From NCBI RefSeq assembly GCF_003149025.1, contig NZ_QGDV01000004.1:206860-270859 (forward strand): 64,000 nt of DNA, written 5' to 3'. The position numbers were made by a program, and so were the translations under genes. Below, piece after piece: positions 1-9,276 of this stretch. The DNA is from Rathayibacter iranicus NCPPB 2253 = VKM Ac-1602 (GTDB taxonomy: Bacteria; Actinomycetota; Actinomycetes; Actinomycetales; Microbacteriaceae). Position 1 is the first letter of the stretch. The number at the start of each line of letters is the position of its first letter. A model generated the notes under the pieces. It was not told where the DNA came from. It did no database searches and saw only the letters and a list, made by a program, of their open reading frames with translations.

Positions 1-308
1 CGCAGGTGTTCGAGCCGGTCATCCGCTCGATCCCGCGCGAACTCAAAGGGCGGCTGGAGCCAGCGGAAATGTTCCACCAGCTGCTCGAGCACCGCTGGTT
101 CATGTCGCAACAGCAAGCGCGCGATGTCCCCCTGGCGGAGGCCGTCACCGCCTACGTCAACGACATCCTGCGTTACCGCCGCGACGAGGCAACGGTTATC
201 GCTTCTGCGACTGAGGCGTTGACGCTGCCGAACCTCGTCATCGACGAGTCCGGCGACGCCGAGCTGACGGACGAGGACGCTGACGTCGACTGGACGAAGA
301 ATATCTAA
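1..308 (+). CDS. DUF4032 family protein, C-terminal part (5' truncated by window)
   Basis: The reading frame is open from the left edge (first full codon at base 3) to a stop at 306-308, so only about the last 100 residues are visible; the GTG at base 6 is internal, not the start. The segment (REL, HQLLEHRWFMSQ, TAYVNDILRYRRDE) matches my memory of the C-terminal half of DUF4032, a kinase-like actinobacterial family of unknown function. The tail is acidic. It converges on rlmB with a shared hairpin between them. Family assignment is moderate because the N-terminal domain is missing. Confidence 0.6.
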   Translation, partial: QVFEPVIRSIPRELKGRLEPAEMFHQLLEHRWFMSQQQARDVPLAEAVTAYVNDILRYRRDEATVIASATEALTLPNLVIDESGDAELTDEDADVDWTKNI

Positions 309-312
309 CTCG

Positions 313-352
313 GACGAGTGGGGCCCGTGCGGCTGCGGCACGGGCCCTCGTC
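313..352. terminator. Bidirectional terminator hairpin
   Basis: A perfect 10-bp stem (321-330 with 338-347, GC-rich, 7-nt loop) is extended imperfectly by GACGA/TCGTC on the outside. It lies between the convergent DUF4032 and rlmB genes and can serve both. Confidence 0.7.
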
Positions 353-364
353 GCGTCCGGGCGA

Positions 365-1384
365 CTACTCGCTTGAGGCGCGGAGCTTCGAGATCTCGTA
401 GAGCGCGACCGAGGCCGCGATACCGGCGTTGAGCGACTCCGTCGCGGAGCTGATCGGGATCGAAACGACCGCATCGCACTGCTCGGCGACGAGGCGCGAG
501 AGGCCCTTGCCCTCGCTCCCGACCACCACCAGGAGCGGACGGTCGGCAAGCTCGAGTCCCGGCAGGGCGACGTCGCCGTCGCCGTCGAGCCCGATGACGA
601 AAACACCCTCGCGCTTGAAGTCTTTGATCATCGCGGTGAGATTCGATGCCATCGCGACAGGAATCCGCGCGGCGGCGCCCGCCGAGGTCTTCCAGGCCGC
701 CGACGTGAGACCGACCGAGCGGCGCTGCGGAACGATAACGCCCTGCCCGCCAAACGCGGCGACGGAGCGAATGATTGCTCCGAGATTGCGTGGGTCAGTG
801 ATGCCGTCGAGCGCAACCAGGAGGGGGACGGCGCCGCGCGAGACGCTGCGCTCGAGCAGATCGCTGGGGTGGGCATACTCGTAGGGCGGCACCTTGAGCA
901 CGAGCCCCTGATGCACGGAGTCGATTCCAGCGAGACGATCGAGTTCGGGGCGCATGACTTCGAGCACGGGAAGGCCGCGCGCGGTGGCGATCTTGAGCGC
1001 CTCCTTGACCCGGTCGTCCATCTCGATGCGGGTCGCCAGATAGAGGGTGGTCGCCGGGATGCTGGCGCGCAGCGCCTCAAGGACGGAGTTGCGGCCCGTC
1101 ACCATCTCGAACTCGTCCCCACTCTTGGGCTTACGTGAGGACGCCGGGCGCCCCTGGCCGCGGGCCGCTGCCGAGAGTGCTCCTCCAGGACGGCCCTTTC
1201 CTCCTGCAGCGACGAAGCGGTCGCGCGCCAGCTTCGCTTTGCCTGCCGGGTGGTAGGGCCGGTCCTCGGCCTTTGGGGTGGGCTTTTTGCCTTCGAGAGC
1301 CTGACGACCCTGACCGCCTGATCCGACGGCCTTGCCCTTGCTCTTCTTTCGGACCGCTCCGGGGCGGCCGGGCTTATTCGCCAT
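365..1384 (-). CDS. rlmB: 23S rRNA (guanosine-2'-O-)-methyltransferase RlmB (TrmH/SpoU family)
   Basis: SPOUT-class methyltransferase that 2'-O-methylates a guanosine in 23S rRNA using S-adenosylmethionine. The 339-aa protein has a basic, low-complexity N-terminus, a substrate-binding domain (GRNSVLEAL) and the three SpoU motifs: NLGAIIRSV at 200-208, GSEGKG at 289-294 and [14 protein letters not shown] at 308-321, which form the trefoil knot and active site. The ATG at 1384 was preferred over one 18 bases upstream because the protein then begins MANKPGRPG, as in relatives, and overlaps the cysS end by 11 bp, typical of translational coupling. Last gene of the carD-ispDF-cysS-rlmB operon. Confidence 0.92.
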   Translation of the reverse strand: MANKPGRPGAVRKKSKGKAVGSGGQGRQALEGKKPTPKAEDRPYHPAGKAKLARDRFVAAGGKGRPGGALSAAARGQGRPASSRKPKSGDEFEMVTGRNSVLEALRASIPATTLYLATRIEMDDRVKEALKIATARGLPVLEVMRPELDRLAGIDSVHQGLVLKVPPYEYAHPSDLLERSVSRGAVPLLVALDGITDPRNLGAIIRSVAAFGGQGVIVPQRRSVGLTSAAWKTSAGAAARIPVAMASNLTAMIKDFKREGVFVIGLDGDGDVALPGLELADRPLLVVVGSEGKGLSRLVAEQCDAVVSIPISSATESLNAGIAASVALYEISKLRASSE

Positions 1385-2822
1385 CAAGACTCCAATGCGC
1401 ACCCGTCTGGGTGTCTTCGATCGTGATTCCCGCCGCGGCGAGATCGGTTCGGATGCGGTCGGCGCTCGCCCAGTCGCGCTGCTCCCGCGCGGTCTGACGC
1501 TCAGCTACCAGGCGGTCGACCAGCACGCTGAGCGCACGGTACGAGGGCTCGTCGCCGGAGCGCGCCCACTCGGGCGCCTCCGGGTCGATGCCGAGCACAC
1601 CCGCCATCGCGAGCACCTGGGTGCGCAGGGCCGAGACTGTGCTGAGATCCTCGGCGTCGAGGGCAGCGTTGCCAGCCCGCACAGTCTCGTGCAGGACACC
1701 GATGGCCTGCGGGACAGAGAGGTCGTCGTCCATCGCGTCGGCGAACTCCTGGGGTACGACCGGCTCGCCGAGGGCAGCGAAGCGCGTGCCCTCGAGCCGG
1801 CGGCGGGAGCGGTCGAGGAAGCCCTCGATCCGTTCGAGCGCTGCGTCGGCCTCTTCAAGAGCACCGTCGTGGAATTCGAGGGTAGAACGGTAGTGAGCCG
1901 AGCCGAGGTAGTAGCGGACGACGAGCGGCCGCGCCGAGCCGAGCAGTTCCGAGGCAAAGACGGAGTTGCCGAGGGACTTGCTCATTTTCTGGCCGGTCAC
2001 CGAGACGAGTCCGTTGTGCAGCCAGTAGCTCGCGAAGGCGTGGCCGGCCGCACTCGACTGCGCGAGCTCGTTCTCGTGGTGCGGGAAGCGCAGGTCCAGT
2101 CCGCCGCCGTGAATGTCGAACTGCGTGCCGAGGTACTTCGTCGACATCGCGGAGCACTCGATATGCCAGCCGGGGCGACCGGGGCCCCAGGGCGACGGCC
2201 ACGAGGCGGACTCCGGCTCGTCGGGCTTGGCTCCCTTCCAGAGCGCGAAGTCGTGTGGGTCGCGCTTGCCGCGCGGGTCGGCGTCGGTCGCCGCTTCCAT
2301 GCTCTCAAGCCGCTGCCGAGTGAGGGCGCCGTAGTCGAGCCAGGAGCGCGTGTCGAAGTACACGTCTCCCGACGGATCGGACGCCGGGTAGGCGTGTCCG
2401 CGCTCGATCAGGGTCTGGATGAGGGCAATCATCTCGGCGATGCTCGCGGTGGCGCGTGGCTCATAGGTTGGCGGGAGTATTCCCAGTGCTGTGTAGGCGG
2501 CGGTGAACTCGAGCTCGACACGGTAGGCCAGCGCCCACCACTGCTCCGAGGGGGCGCCCTCTGGAGCCCGACGACGCGACTCCTCGGTGAGCGCCAGAAT
2601 CTTGTCATCGATGTCGGTGACATTGCGCACGAGCGTGACCTGATAGCCACGGTACGTCAGCCAGCGGCGCAGCTGGTCGTAGGCGAGCGCTGAGCGGAGG
2701 TGGCCGATGTGCGGCGAGGACTGCACGGTGGGTCCGCAGACGTACATCCCGACCTCGTTCTCGCGGAGGGGAACGAAATCGACGAGGGCCTGAGCCTTCG
2801 AGTCATGCAGTCGCAGAGTCAC
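1374..2822 (-). CDS. cysS: Cysteine--tRNA ligase
   Basis: Class I aminoacyl-tRNA synthetase charging tRNA-Cys in the cytoplasm. The 482-aa length is normal. Visible are the zinc ligand Cys29 in YVCGPTV, the HIGH signature (PHIGH, 37-41), the second zinc site region CSAMS...HHENE, and KMSKS at about residue 279. The C-terminus carries the helical tRNA-binding domain ([10 protein letters not shown]). It follows ispDF by 57 bp and overlaps rlmB by 11 bp. The order carD-ispDF-cysS-rlmB is conserved in many actinobacteria. Confidence 0.96.
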   Translation of the reverse strand: MTLRLHDSKAQALVDFVPLRENEVGMYVCGPTVQSSPHIGHLRSALAYDQLRRWLTYRGYQVTLVRNVTDIDDKILALTEESRRRAPEGAPSEQWWALAYRVELEFTAAYTALGILPPTYEPRATASIAEMIALIQTLIERGHAYPASDPSGDVYFDTRSWLDYGALTRQRLESMEAATDADPRGKRDPHDFALWKGAKPDEPESASWPSPWGPGRPGWHIECSAMSTKYLGTQFDIHGGGLDLRFPHHENELAQSSAAGHAFASYWLHNGLVSVTGQKMSKSLGNSVFASELLGSARPLVVRYYLGSAHYRSTLEFHDGALEEADAALERIEGFLDRSRRRLEGTRFAALGEPVVPQEFADAMDDDLSVPQAIGVLHETVRAGNAALDAEDLSTVSALRTQVLAMAGVLGIDPEAPEWARSGDEPSYRALSVLVDRLVAERQTAREQRDWASADRIRTDLAAAGITIEDTQTGAHWSLDGE

Positions 2823-2879
2823 GCGGGCGAGTTTACCGGGCGTACTGGGCCGACCCTTGCCGGGGCTACGGGCTGTGGA

Positions 2880-4046
2880 TTACCTGGCGCTTGCGGGACT
2901 GGGGAGGACCAGTGCGGTCGCTGTCGCGGCCACTCCTTCTCCGCGGCCAGTGAATCCCAGCGCATCAGAGGTCGTGGCGGCGACACTGACCGGGGCACCG
3001 AGAAGCCTCGACAGCAGGCGCTGCGCCTCCTCCCGCCGCGGCGAAAACGTCGGGCGGTTACCGATCAGCTGCACCGCCACGTTGCCGATCGTGAAGCCGG
3101 CGGCCTCGACCAGCTCTCGGGTGGCGCGGAGGAAGACCTCGCCGTGAGCGTTCTCGAAGCGCGGGTCGGCGGTGCCGAAGCGTGAGCCGATGTCGCCAAG
3201 CCCGGCGGCGGCCAGCAGTGCGTCGCAGATCGCGTGGGCGACGGGATCGCCGTCGCTGTGTCCCGAGAGCCCGCCCTCCCCAGGCCAGTGCAGGCCGGCG
3301 AGCCAGAGCGGCGAGTCGTCGTCAAAGGCGTGCACGTCGGTGCCGATACCCACCCGCGGCACGATGACGGCATGCGCGGGAGCGAGGATCTGCTCCGCTC
3401 GCGCAAGATCCCAGGGCGTCGTGATCTTGAAGGCGAGCGGATCCCCGTCGATGACGACGCAGGCCCCGCCCTGAGAGGCGAGCAGTGCAGCGTCGTCGGT
3501 GAACTCCTCCTCGGTGTCGGCGTAGGCCTCGTCGAGCAGGTCTCGCGGGAAGCCCTGCGGCGTCTGCACCGCCGCGAGCTGCGAGCGATCGACCGTGCCG
3601 AGGATCACACTGTCCGCGTCGATCCGCTTGATGGTGTCGGTGACGGGAAGACCGGGGATCACTCCGCCTCCGCTCGCGCGTACCGCCGCGATAACGCGCT
3701 CGAACTGGCGAAGCGGAGTGAGCGCGCGCGCGGCATCGTGGACGAGGACCACGTCGATGCTCGGAGCGAGCGTCACGAGACCACGGGCAACCGACTCCTG
3801 CCGGGTGGCGCCTCCAGCGACGACGTTCACGGTGCCGTCAGCCGCACCGGCGGTCCGGGCCAGCGCGATCGTCTCGTCGATGAGGGTGGTGGGCGCCACG
3901 ATGACGATCTGCACGGGCTCGGCGAGCATGAGCACGGTGCGGAGGCTGCGCTCGAGGATCGTCGTCCCCGCGCACTCGACGTAGGCCTTGGGCCGCTCGC
4001 GCCCGAGCCGGGTGCCGCTGCCGGCGGCGACCAGGACGACCGCCAC
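2880..4046 (-). CDS. ispDF: Bifunctional IspD/IspF: MEP cytidylyltransferase and MECDP synthase
   Basis: Fusion of two enzymes of the methylerythritol phosphate isoprenoid route. Residues 1 to about 225 are IspD (nucleotide-binding AAGSGTRLG, Lys in RPKAYV), which makes CDP-methylerythritol from MEP and CTP. Residues from about 229 to 388 are IspF (metal ligands Asp237 and His239 in GTDVHAF, His263 in SGHSDGD), which makes the 2,4-cyclodiphosphate. The GTG at 4046 gives a protein starting MAVVLVAAG but has no obvious ribosome site; an upstream CTG adding LTTPPT is possible. It lies 23 bp after carD, so coupling is likely. Confidence 0.95.
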   Translation of the reverse strand: MAVVLVAAGSGTRLGRERPKAYVECAGTTILERSLRTVLMLAEPVQIVIVAPTTLIDETIALARTAGAADGTVNVVAGGATRQESVARGLVTLAPSIDVVLVHDAARALTPLRQFERVIAAVRASGGGVIPGLPVTDTIKRIDADSVILGTVDRSQLAAVQTPQGFPRDLLDEAYADTEEEFTDDAALLASQGGACVVIDGDPLAFKITTPWDLARAEQILAPAHAVIVPRVGIGTDVHAFDDDSPLWLAGLHWPGEGGLSGHSDGDPVAHAICDALLAAAGLGDIGSRFGTADPRFENAHGEVFLRATRELVEAAGFTIGNVAVQLIGNRPTFSPRREEAQRLLSRLLGAPVSVAATTSDALGFTGRGEGVAATATALVLPSPASAR

Positions 4047-4069
4047 GGTGGGTGGAGTAGTCAGCGTGC

Positions 4070-4552
4070 TCAGGATGCGAGAACCTCGTCAAGGAGCAGC
4101 GACGCTGCATCCTCGTCAGTCTTTTCGGCGAGGGCGAGCTCGGAGACCAGAATCTGCCGGGCCTTCGCGAGCATGCTCTTCTCACCCGCCGAAAGGCCAC
4201 GATCGCGGTCGCGGCGGGTGAGGTCGCGGACGACCTCGGAGACTCTCACGACGTCGCCGGAGCCGAGCTTCTCGAGATTGGCCTTGTAGCGGCGGGACCA
4301 GTTCGTGGGCTCCTCGACGACCTCGGCGCGCAAGACCTCGAACACGCGTTCCACGCCCTCGCGCCCGATAACGTCACGGACGCCCACCAGATCGACGTTG
4401 TCGGCGGGAACCTCGATGACAAGGTCGCCCTGGGCGACTCGGAGCTTGAGGTAGGTCTTCTCCTGGCCCTTGATCGTGCGGGTCTTCACCTCGGCGATCG
4501 TGGCGGCTCCGTGATGGGGATAGACGACTGTCTCTCCGACCTCGAACTGCAT
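4070..4552 (-). CDS. carD: CarD family RNA polymerase-binding transcriptional regulator
   Basis: Global regulator that binds the RNA polymerase beta subunit and stabilises open complexes, notably at rRNA promoters. The 160-aa product has the usual length: an N-terminal Tudor-like RNAP-interaction domain ([12 protein letters not shown]) and a C-terminal helical DNA-binding domain with the conserved Trp in [11 protein letters not shown]. The ATG at 4552 gives the family-typical MQFEVGETV start and has GAAAGGA about 6 bp upstream; longer in-frame extension is rejected. First gene of the leftward operon, divergent from a lipoprotein gene. Confidence 0.95.
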   Translation of the reverse strand: MQFEVGETVVYPHHGAATIAEVKTRTIKGQEKTYLKLRVAQGDLVIEVPADNVDLVGVRDVIGREGVERVFEVLRAEVVEEPTNWSRRYKANLEKLGSGDVVRVSEVVRDLTRRDRDRGLSAGEKSMLAKARQILVSELALAEKTDEDAASLLLDEVLAS

Positions 4553-4712
4553 GCGACGTCCTTTCAGCGGCGGATAGACTAACATGCGCACCAAGCAGGA
4601 GGAGGGCCGGCCAGGCGGGGCCGCAACTCTCGCTACGCTAGCCTGGTATCGGCTCGTGCACAGTGACTCCGCCCTGTCCGGGGCGAGCAGGGCCGACGAT
4701 CTGGAGGATCCT

Positions 4713-5276
4713 GTGAAGGCGCGTATCGCTGCATCCGTCGTTCTCGCGGTCGGCGTCGCCCTCGCTACCGCCGGCTGCAACCTGGTCGCTCCGCAGGCGA
4801 CTCGCAAGATCTACGACCCCAGCGATGGCGTCGGTGCGACAATCGGCGATCTTGCCATCCGCAACGCGATGATCATTTCGGACGACGGCGAGCTGGGCAC
4901 CCTTGTCGTGACATTCGTGAACTCCACCGACGAGTCGCTGAGCGTCGAGGTGCAGTATGAGGGTGCCGCGGGCCGCACGAACGACACCGTCGATGCCGTC
5001 CCCGGCCGCACAGAGGTCCGCCCCGATAGCACCGAGGCAGTCCAGATGGATGGCATCGACACGATCCCGGGAGGTCTCCTCCCTGTCTATTTCCAGTACG
5101 GCTCTGAAGAGGGCAAGGAACTCCTGGTCCCCGTCCTCACGAACGCCCTCGAGGCCTACTCGACGCTGACCCCCGCACCCTCCGCGACTCCCACCCGCAC
5201 CCCAACACCAAACCCCGCCCTGACGGCGCTCCCCACCCCCACGTCCGACCCCGGCGTCGACGCCCCCACCGAGTAG
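4713..5276 (+). CDS. Putative lipoprotein of unknown function
   Basis: 187-aa exported protein. The GTG at 4713 follows GGAGGATCCT and gives a signal peptide ending in a lipobox (TAGC, Cys22). The mature part predicts a compact beta-rich domain (residues about 40-150) with an acidic surface, followed by a Pro/Thr-rich tail (about 155-187) suited to spanning the cell wall. I do not recognise a named family; similar lipoproteins sit beside carD in related genomes as far as I recall. Divergent from carD and converging on regX3 across a compound repeat. Confidence 0.75.
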   Translation: MKARIAASVVLAVGVALATAGCNLVAPQATRKIYDPSDGVGATIGDLAIRNAMIISDDGELGTLVVTFVNSTDESLSVEVQYEGAAGRTNDTVDAVPGRTEVRPDSTEAVQMDGIDTIPGGLLPVYFQYGSEEGKELLVPVLTNALEAYSTLTPAPSATPTRTPTPNPALTALPTPTSDPGVDAPTE

Positions 5277-5318
5277 CCTCCTCCCCCTTTTCTTTCTTTC
5301 CTTCTCTCACCCCAAGAA

Positions 5319-5510
5319 GATCGCGGGCCCTGGTGGGGTGAGCTGCAAGGCGGAGGAGGGCGCGATACCGGAGGTATCGCAACTGACGACAACGCCGCAG
5401 ATCACCCCACCAGGGCCCGCGAGGTGAGCTGCAAGGTGGAGGAAGGCGCGATACCGGAGGTATCGCAACCGACGACAACGCCGCAGATCACCCCACCAGG
5501 GCCCGCGATC
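5319..5510. repeat. 23-bp perfect inverted repeat bracketing the tandem repeat
   Basis: Bases 5319-5341 are the exact reverse complement of 5488-5510. A nearly complete third copy of the right arm (21 bp) sits at 5402-5422, so the left arm can pair with either. The outer right arm touches the regX3 stop codon (5509-5511). It may act as a bidirectional terminator between the convergent lipoprotein and regX3 genes. Confidence 0.85.
5337..5508. repeat. Two tandem 86-bp repeats with internal palindrome
   Basis: Copies at 5337-5422 and 5423-5508 differ at three positions. Each contains GCGATACC-GGA-GGTATCGC (8-bp arms, 3-bp loop; about 5362-5380 and 5448-5466) and ends with the right arm of the 23-bp inverted repeat. 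The composition does not look protein-coding. Confidence 0.9.
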
Positions 5511-6186
5511 AGGCGTCGAAGCGGTAGCCGAGGCCGCGGACAGTAACCAAGAGCACTGGCTCCTTCGGCGTCTTCTCAATCTTGGAGCGGATCCGCTTCA
5601 CGTGGACGTCGAGGGTCTTCGTATCGCCGAAGTAGTCGCTGCCCCAGACGCGGTCGATGAGCTGGCCGCGGGTGAGGACGCGGCCAGCGTTGCGCAACAG
5701 CATCTCGAGGAGTTCGAATTCCTTGAGAGGCATCGCGGTTTCGACGCCGTCGACCTCGACGGTGTGGCGTTCGATATCCATGCGGACGGGTCCGGCGACG
5801 ACGATGCGCTCCTCTCCCGGGTCCTCGGTGCGGCGGCGGAGGACGGCGCGGATGCGTGCGAGTAGCTCGCGTGTCGAGTAGGGCTTGGTGACGTAGTCGT
5901 CGGCGCCGAGTTCGAGACCGACGACGATGTCCACCTCGGAGTCCTTTGCGGTGACCATGATGATCGGCACGGAGGAGCGAGTGCGGATCTCGCGGCAGAC
6001 CTCGGTGCCGGGCATGCCGGGGAGCATCAGGTCGAGCAGGATCAAGTCGTATTCGCCGTCGTCGAACGCGGTGACGGCGCGGTTGCCGTCCTCGGCGACG
6101 GTGACGTCGTAGCCTTCGCGTTCGAGCAGGTAGCTGAGGGGCTCGCTGAGGGCGCTCTCGTCCTCGACGAGCAGGATGCTGGTCAC
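5509..6186 (-). CDS. regX3: Two-component response regulator RegX3 (OmpR/PhoB family)
   Basis: 225-aa DNA-binding response regulator for phosphate limitation. The receiver domain has the acidic pair Glu8/Asp9, phosphoacceptor Asp52 (LLDLMLPG) and Lys101 (TKP). The C-terminal winged helix carries KEFELLEMLLRNAGRVLTR and ends GLGYRFDA. It overlaps senX3 by 4 bp (ATGA type). Divergent phoU, and pstSCAB and ppk 10-18 kb away, all preceded by PHO-box-like repeats, make these its probable targets (inference). Confidence 0.93.
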   Translation of the reverse strand: MTSILLVEDESALSEPLSYLLEREGYDVTVAEDGNRAVTAFDDGEYDLILLDLMLPGMPGTEVCREIRTRSSVPIIMVTAKDSEVDIVVGLELGADDYVTKPYSTRELLARIRAVLRRRTEDPGEERIVVAGPVRMDIERHTVEVDGVETAMPLKEFELLEMLLRNAGRVLTRGQLIDRVWGSDYFGDTKTLDVHVKRIRSKIEKTPKEPVLLVTVRGLGYRFDA

Positions 6187-7352
6187 GCGTGTTCTCCTAT
6201 CGGGGCCGTCGCCGCGAAGGGCGTCCTGGCCGGGTCTGCTTCGGGGAGCCGGATGGTGAAGGTGGAGCCGCGGCCGGGCTTGGACCAGACGCGGACGTCG
6301 CCGCCATGGTTCTGCACGGCGTGCTTAACGATGCTGAGGCCGAGGCCGGTGCCGCCGGTATGGCGGGAACGTGCCTGGTCGACGCGGTAGAAGCGCTCGA
6401 ACACCCGGTCGAGGTCCTCCTCCGGGATGCCGATGCCCTGGTCGGTGACCGCGATCTCGACGACGCCACCGGTGGATCGAACGCCGATCCCGACCCGGGA
6501 GCCGGCCGGCGAGTACTGGATCGCGTTCGCGAGAAGGTTGTGCAGCGCCGAGACGAGAATCTTTTCTTGTCCAACGACGTATGCCCTCTTCATCCCGCCT
6601 TTCACCAGGCTGACGTCGTGCGACTCCGCCATCACATGGGTGGTCTCGAGGGCGGAGGTGACGATGTCGTCGACACGGATGATGTCCGAGGACCGGGCGA
6701 CGTCGGTCGCCTGAAGACGGGAGAGTTCGATGATCTCACGGGTGATCTTGGCGAGGCGGTGCGACTCCTGGGTCAGGCGGTGGGCGAAACGACGCACCTG
6801 CTGCGGGTCGTCGGCGGCGGAGTCGAGCGCCTCAGCCAGCAGGCCGACCGCTCCGATCGGAGTCTTCAGTTCGTGCGAGATATTCGCGACGAAGTCCCGG
6901 CGCACCGCTTCCAGCCGGCGGGCCTCGGTGTGGTCCTCGGCGATCACCAGGACGAAGCGCGAGCCGAGGCGGGTGGCGCGCACGACAAGGGTGACGGCGG
7001 CGTCCGAGAGAGGGCTTGTGGGGAGTTCAAGGTCCTGTTCGATGTCGTCGCCGAAACGGCGCACCCGGTCGACGATTGCAACGAGGTCAGGGTGCAGGAT
7101 CGTGTCCTGCGTGACCAGGCCGAGCGCGACGGCACGGGACGACGCCTTGAGCACGTTGTGCGACGGATCCGTCACGAAGGCCGGCGCGCCGACCGCGTCG
7201 ATAATTGCGTCGATCCCCTCGGGGACGCTGACCGAGACGACCTCTGCGGCGATGCGGCCCTGACGCGCCGCGAGCGTCACGACGGTGGTGAGGAGGATCC
7301 CGATCGCCACACCGAGCACGAGCGACAGCACCACGATCAAGCCCGAATCCAC
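6183..7352 (-). CDS. senX3: Sensor histidine kinase SenX3
   Basis: 389-aa membrane kinase partnered with RegX3. One N-terminal membrane segment (about 4-27) is followed by a PAS-like domain (about 45-145), the dimerisation domain with phospho-acceptor His160 (ANISHELKTP) and a HATPase domain with the N box (NLLANAIQYS), G1 (DQGIGIPEEDL) and G2 (GGTGLGLSIVKH) boxes. The lack of a large extracellular domain fits known SenX3, thought to be controlled through PhoU and the Pst transporter. Divergent from phoU over a 219-bp regulatory region. Confidence 0.92.
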   Translation of the reverse strand: MDSGLIVVLSLVLGVAIGILLTTVVTLAARQGRIAAEVVSVSVPEGIDAIIDAVGAPAFVTDPSHNVLKASSRAVALGLVTQDTILHPDLVAIVDRVRRFGDDIEQDLELPTSPLSDAAVTLVVRATRLGSRFVLVIAEDHTEARRLEAVRRDFVANISHELKTPIGAVGLLAEALDSAADDPQQVRRFAHRLTQESHRLAKITREIIELSRLQATDVARSSDIIRVDDIVTSALETTHVMAESHDVSLVKGGMKRAYVVGQEKILVSALHNLLANAIQYSPAGSRVGIGVRSTGGVVEIAVTDQGIGIPEEDLDRVFERFYRVDQARSRHTGGTGLGLSIVKHAVQNHGGDVRVWSKPGRGSTFTIRLPEADPARTPFAATAPIGEHA

Positions 7353-7422
7353 GGACCAAGGCTAACCATCCACCGAGCGTCCCCCTACCGGATGCCTGCC
7401 ACACCACCGCGGGCCGAGTACT

Positions 7423-7455
7423 GTTCACACCTCCGGCACCGTGCGTTAACCTGCC
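7423..7455. promoter_or_regulatory. Candidate PHO box (RegX3 site) between senX3 and phoU
   Basis: GTTCAC at 7423-7428 and GTTAAC at 7445-7450 lie exactly 22 bp apart, with a weaker CGGCAC at 7434-7439 in the middle register. This is the 11-bp direct-repeat layout of actinobacterial PhoP/RegX3 sites. It is 117 bp before phoU and 68 bp before senX3. Confidence 0.5.
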
Positions 7456-7571
7456 GTGGTCATCATGACTGCGCCTGCGCCCGTGGAGTGCAGTCGAAGC
7501 GGACGCGCGATGTGCGCGCCGCAGATCCGGCGCCGTCGTCCGCGAGCACCATAGAGAGGGTCGATCACCAG

Positions 7572-8213
7572 ATGCGTGAAGTTTTCCAGCAGGAGCTAGC
7601 TGAGGTCCAAGAACGTCTCGTCGAGATCTCCGGACTCGTCGAGATCGCCATCGAGAAGGCGACTCAGGCGTTCAACCATTCCGACGTGACCCTCGCTGAA
7701 GAAGTCATCGCGAACGACGCGCACATCGACGAGTTGGCGATCAGCCTCGATGAGCTCGCCATCGACATCCTCGCCCGCCAGAACCCGGTAGCCCGCGACC
7801 TGCGCATCGTGGTCTCGGCCCTGCGCATCAGCGCCTCCCTCGAGCGGATGGGGGACATTGCCGAGCACATCGCGCAGCTCTCGCGCTACCGCTTCCCCGA
7901 CAAGGTGGTTCCCAAGAGCCTGCGGCCGACCTTCGTCGAGATGGGACGCCTCGACGTGGTCGTCGCACACAAGCTGACTGAGCTGCTCCGCTCGCAGGAC
8001 CCCCGCATCGCGGAGGAGATCCGCGACGAAGACGACAAGATCGATGAGCTGCACGTCAGCGTCTTCGACAAGGTCCTCAGCGAGGCATGGAAAGGCCAGG
8101 CCGCTGACACTGTCGACGCGACCCTCGCGAGCCGCTATCACGAGCGCTTCGCGGACCACGCGGTGTCCATCGCCAAGAAAGTCCAGTACCTGATTTCGGG
8201 CGACTGGGGCTGA
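7572..8213 (+). CDS. phoU: Phosphate signalling protein PhoU
   Basis: 213-aa all-helical protein with two PhoU repeats (about 1-105 and 106-213) containing the metal-binding signatures ELAISLDELAIDIL, LERMGDIAEHIAQL and YHERFADHAVSIAKK. PhoU links Pst transporter state to SenX3 and keeps the pho regulon off when phosphate is ample. The ATG at 7572 gives MREVFQQELAEVQ, the family-typical start; the frame is open far upstream but without coding character. It is transcribed alone and ends in a strong hairpin. Confidence 0.95.
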   Translation: MREVFQQELAEVQERLVEISGLVEIAIEKATQAFNHSDVTLAEEVIANDAHIDELAISLDELAIDILARQNPVARDLRIVVSALRISASLERMGDIAEHIAQLSRYRFPDKVVPKSLRPTFVEMGRLDVVVAHKLTELLRSQDPRIAEEIRDEDDKIDELHVSVFDKVLSEAWKGQAADTVDATLASRYHERFADHAVSIAKKVQYLISGDWG

Positions 8214-8219
8214 GTTGTT

Positions 8220-8251
8220 GTGGTGGAGTCGCGCGAGCGCGACTCCACCAC
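8220..8251 (+). terminator. Terminator hairpin after phoU
   Basis: A perfect 15-bp stem (8220-8234 with 8237-8251) with a 2-nt spacer starts 6 bp past the phoU stop. Confidence 0.8.
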
Positions 8252-8287
8252 GGGTGGCTCTCTAAGAGCGTTATTCATAAGGTTTTA

Positions 8288-8455
8288 TCAGCCGCGTCGA
8301 TAAAGTTCGAGGCGGGTGACTGCACGAATGAGATTGGGAAGTTCTGTGAGGGGGCCGCGATAGCCGATCTTAATGATCTTCCAGTTCCTGCACGCCGAAA
8401 GCATCGCGGCATCCCCCGACGTCGAATCAAAACCAAGCCTCTCCAATCCGGACAC
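8288..8455 (-). pseudogene. Gene remnant: C-terminal fragment of a leucine-rich-repeat-like protein
   Basis: A 55-codon frame begins only at a GTG just after a stop and has no ribosome site, yet reads like a real C-terminus: LERLGFDSTSGD, WKIIKIGYRGPLTELPNLI and TRLELYRRG have a leucine-rich spacing. It is AT-richer than its neighbours. I take it as the tail of a degraded gene. The rest of the 446-bp gap between phoU and the GNAT gene (8252-8697) holds nothing else I can support. Confidence 0.3.
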
Positions 8456-8697
8456 GGAATCTCGGGCTCGTCACACCGCCTCGGGCGTGCGGCGCTCGAC
8501 TGGTCCTGCGAGCCGGGCACGTTCGTGCGAGCCGGAGCGGCAGGCTACGACCGCGCTGCGGGCAGTCGCTGCAAGGCTGAGGGGTGCGGCCCGACGGTGT
8601 CGTCGGCGGTCCCGTCACGGCGGGCGCTCCAGGCACCTCCGGTGAGAGCGCCGCTGCGTCGCCGGGAGCGAGACCGAGCGGATGAGAGACTGGTCAG

Positions 8698-9276
8698 ATG
8701 GAGCAAATGGTGCCGCTGATCCTCGCTACTCGTCGCCTTAACATCACGCGTTTTAGCCACGGTGATCTCGACGATCGGCTTGCGTACCAGTCGCGCGAAG
8801 ATGTCGCCCGCTACCTCTACCGCGAGCCGCTGAGTCGGGAGGCGTGCGCGGCCAGCATTGAACGAGCGATCGCGACGACGTCGCTCATTGCCGAGGGCGA
8901 CGCTCTCCTGTTGGCGATCCGGGTACACACCGAGCGCCGGGTGATCGGGGAGATCGTCCTCACCCTGTCGGATCGGCGGGCGGCGCAGGTCGAGATCGGC
9001 TGGGTTTTCAACCCCGAAGACGCAGGTAGGGGTTACGCAACCGAGGCCGCGCGGGCGGTCGCCGAGCTGGCCTTCTCGGAATACGGTGCGCATCGGCTTT
9101 TCGCTCGACTCGACGCGGAGAACGAGCGCTCGGTGCTCCTGTGCCGACGTCTGGGATTCCGCCAAGAAGCACACCTCGTCGAGAACGATCGACGCGTGTC
9201 GGGGGCGTGGGGGAGCGAATTCATTTACGCGGCGCTCCAGGAGGACCTCATCCGCGACGATGCACAGTGGCGATAA
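8698..9276 (+). CDS. GNAT family N-acetyltransferase (RimJ/RimL-like)
   Basis: 192-aa acetyl-CoA-dependent acyltransferase. The N-terminal part LATRRLNITRFSHGDLDD is typical of the RimJ/RimL branch; the acetyl-CoA loop is EDAGRGYATEAARAV, followed by HRLFARLDAENERSVLLCRRLGF. The substrate is unknown. The ATG at 8698 is used; a second ATG at 8707 is equally plausible because GGAG lies between them. The stop overlaps the start of the downstream DUF5937 gene. Confidence 0.88.
   Translation: MEQMVPLILATRRLNITRFSHGDLDDRLAYQSREDVARYLYREPLSREACAASIERAIATTSLIAEGDALLLAIRVHTERRVIGEIVLTLSDRRAAQVEIGWVFNPEDAGRGYATEAARAVAELAFSEYGAHRLFARLDAENERSVLLCRRLGFRQEAHLVENDRRVSGAWGSEFIYAALQEDLIRDDAQWR

Noticed and set aside
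5137..5579. Minus-strand proteins across the 86-bp tandem repeat
   Set aside because: The repetitive peptides mirror the DNA repeat, have no start signals and are interrupted differently in each frame.
6189..7571. A plus-strand coding extension running through senX3 into phoU
   Set aside because: It is open only because of GC-rich composition; the minus strand carries clear kinase motifs and PhoU homologues start at the ATG at 7572.
8275..8520. An 81-codon minus-strand protein in the gap before the GNAT gene
   Set aside because: Composition is non-coding and the adjacent frame (8288-8455) reads far more like protein, so this frame is not listed.
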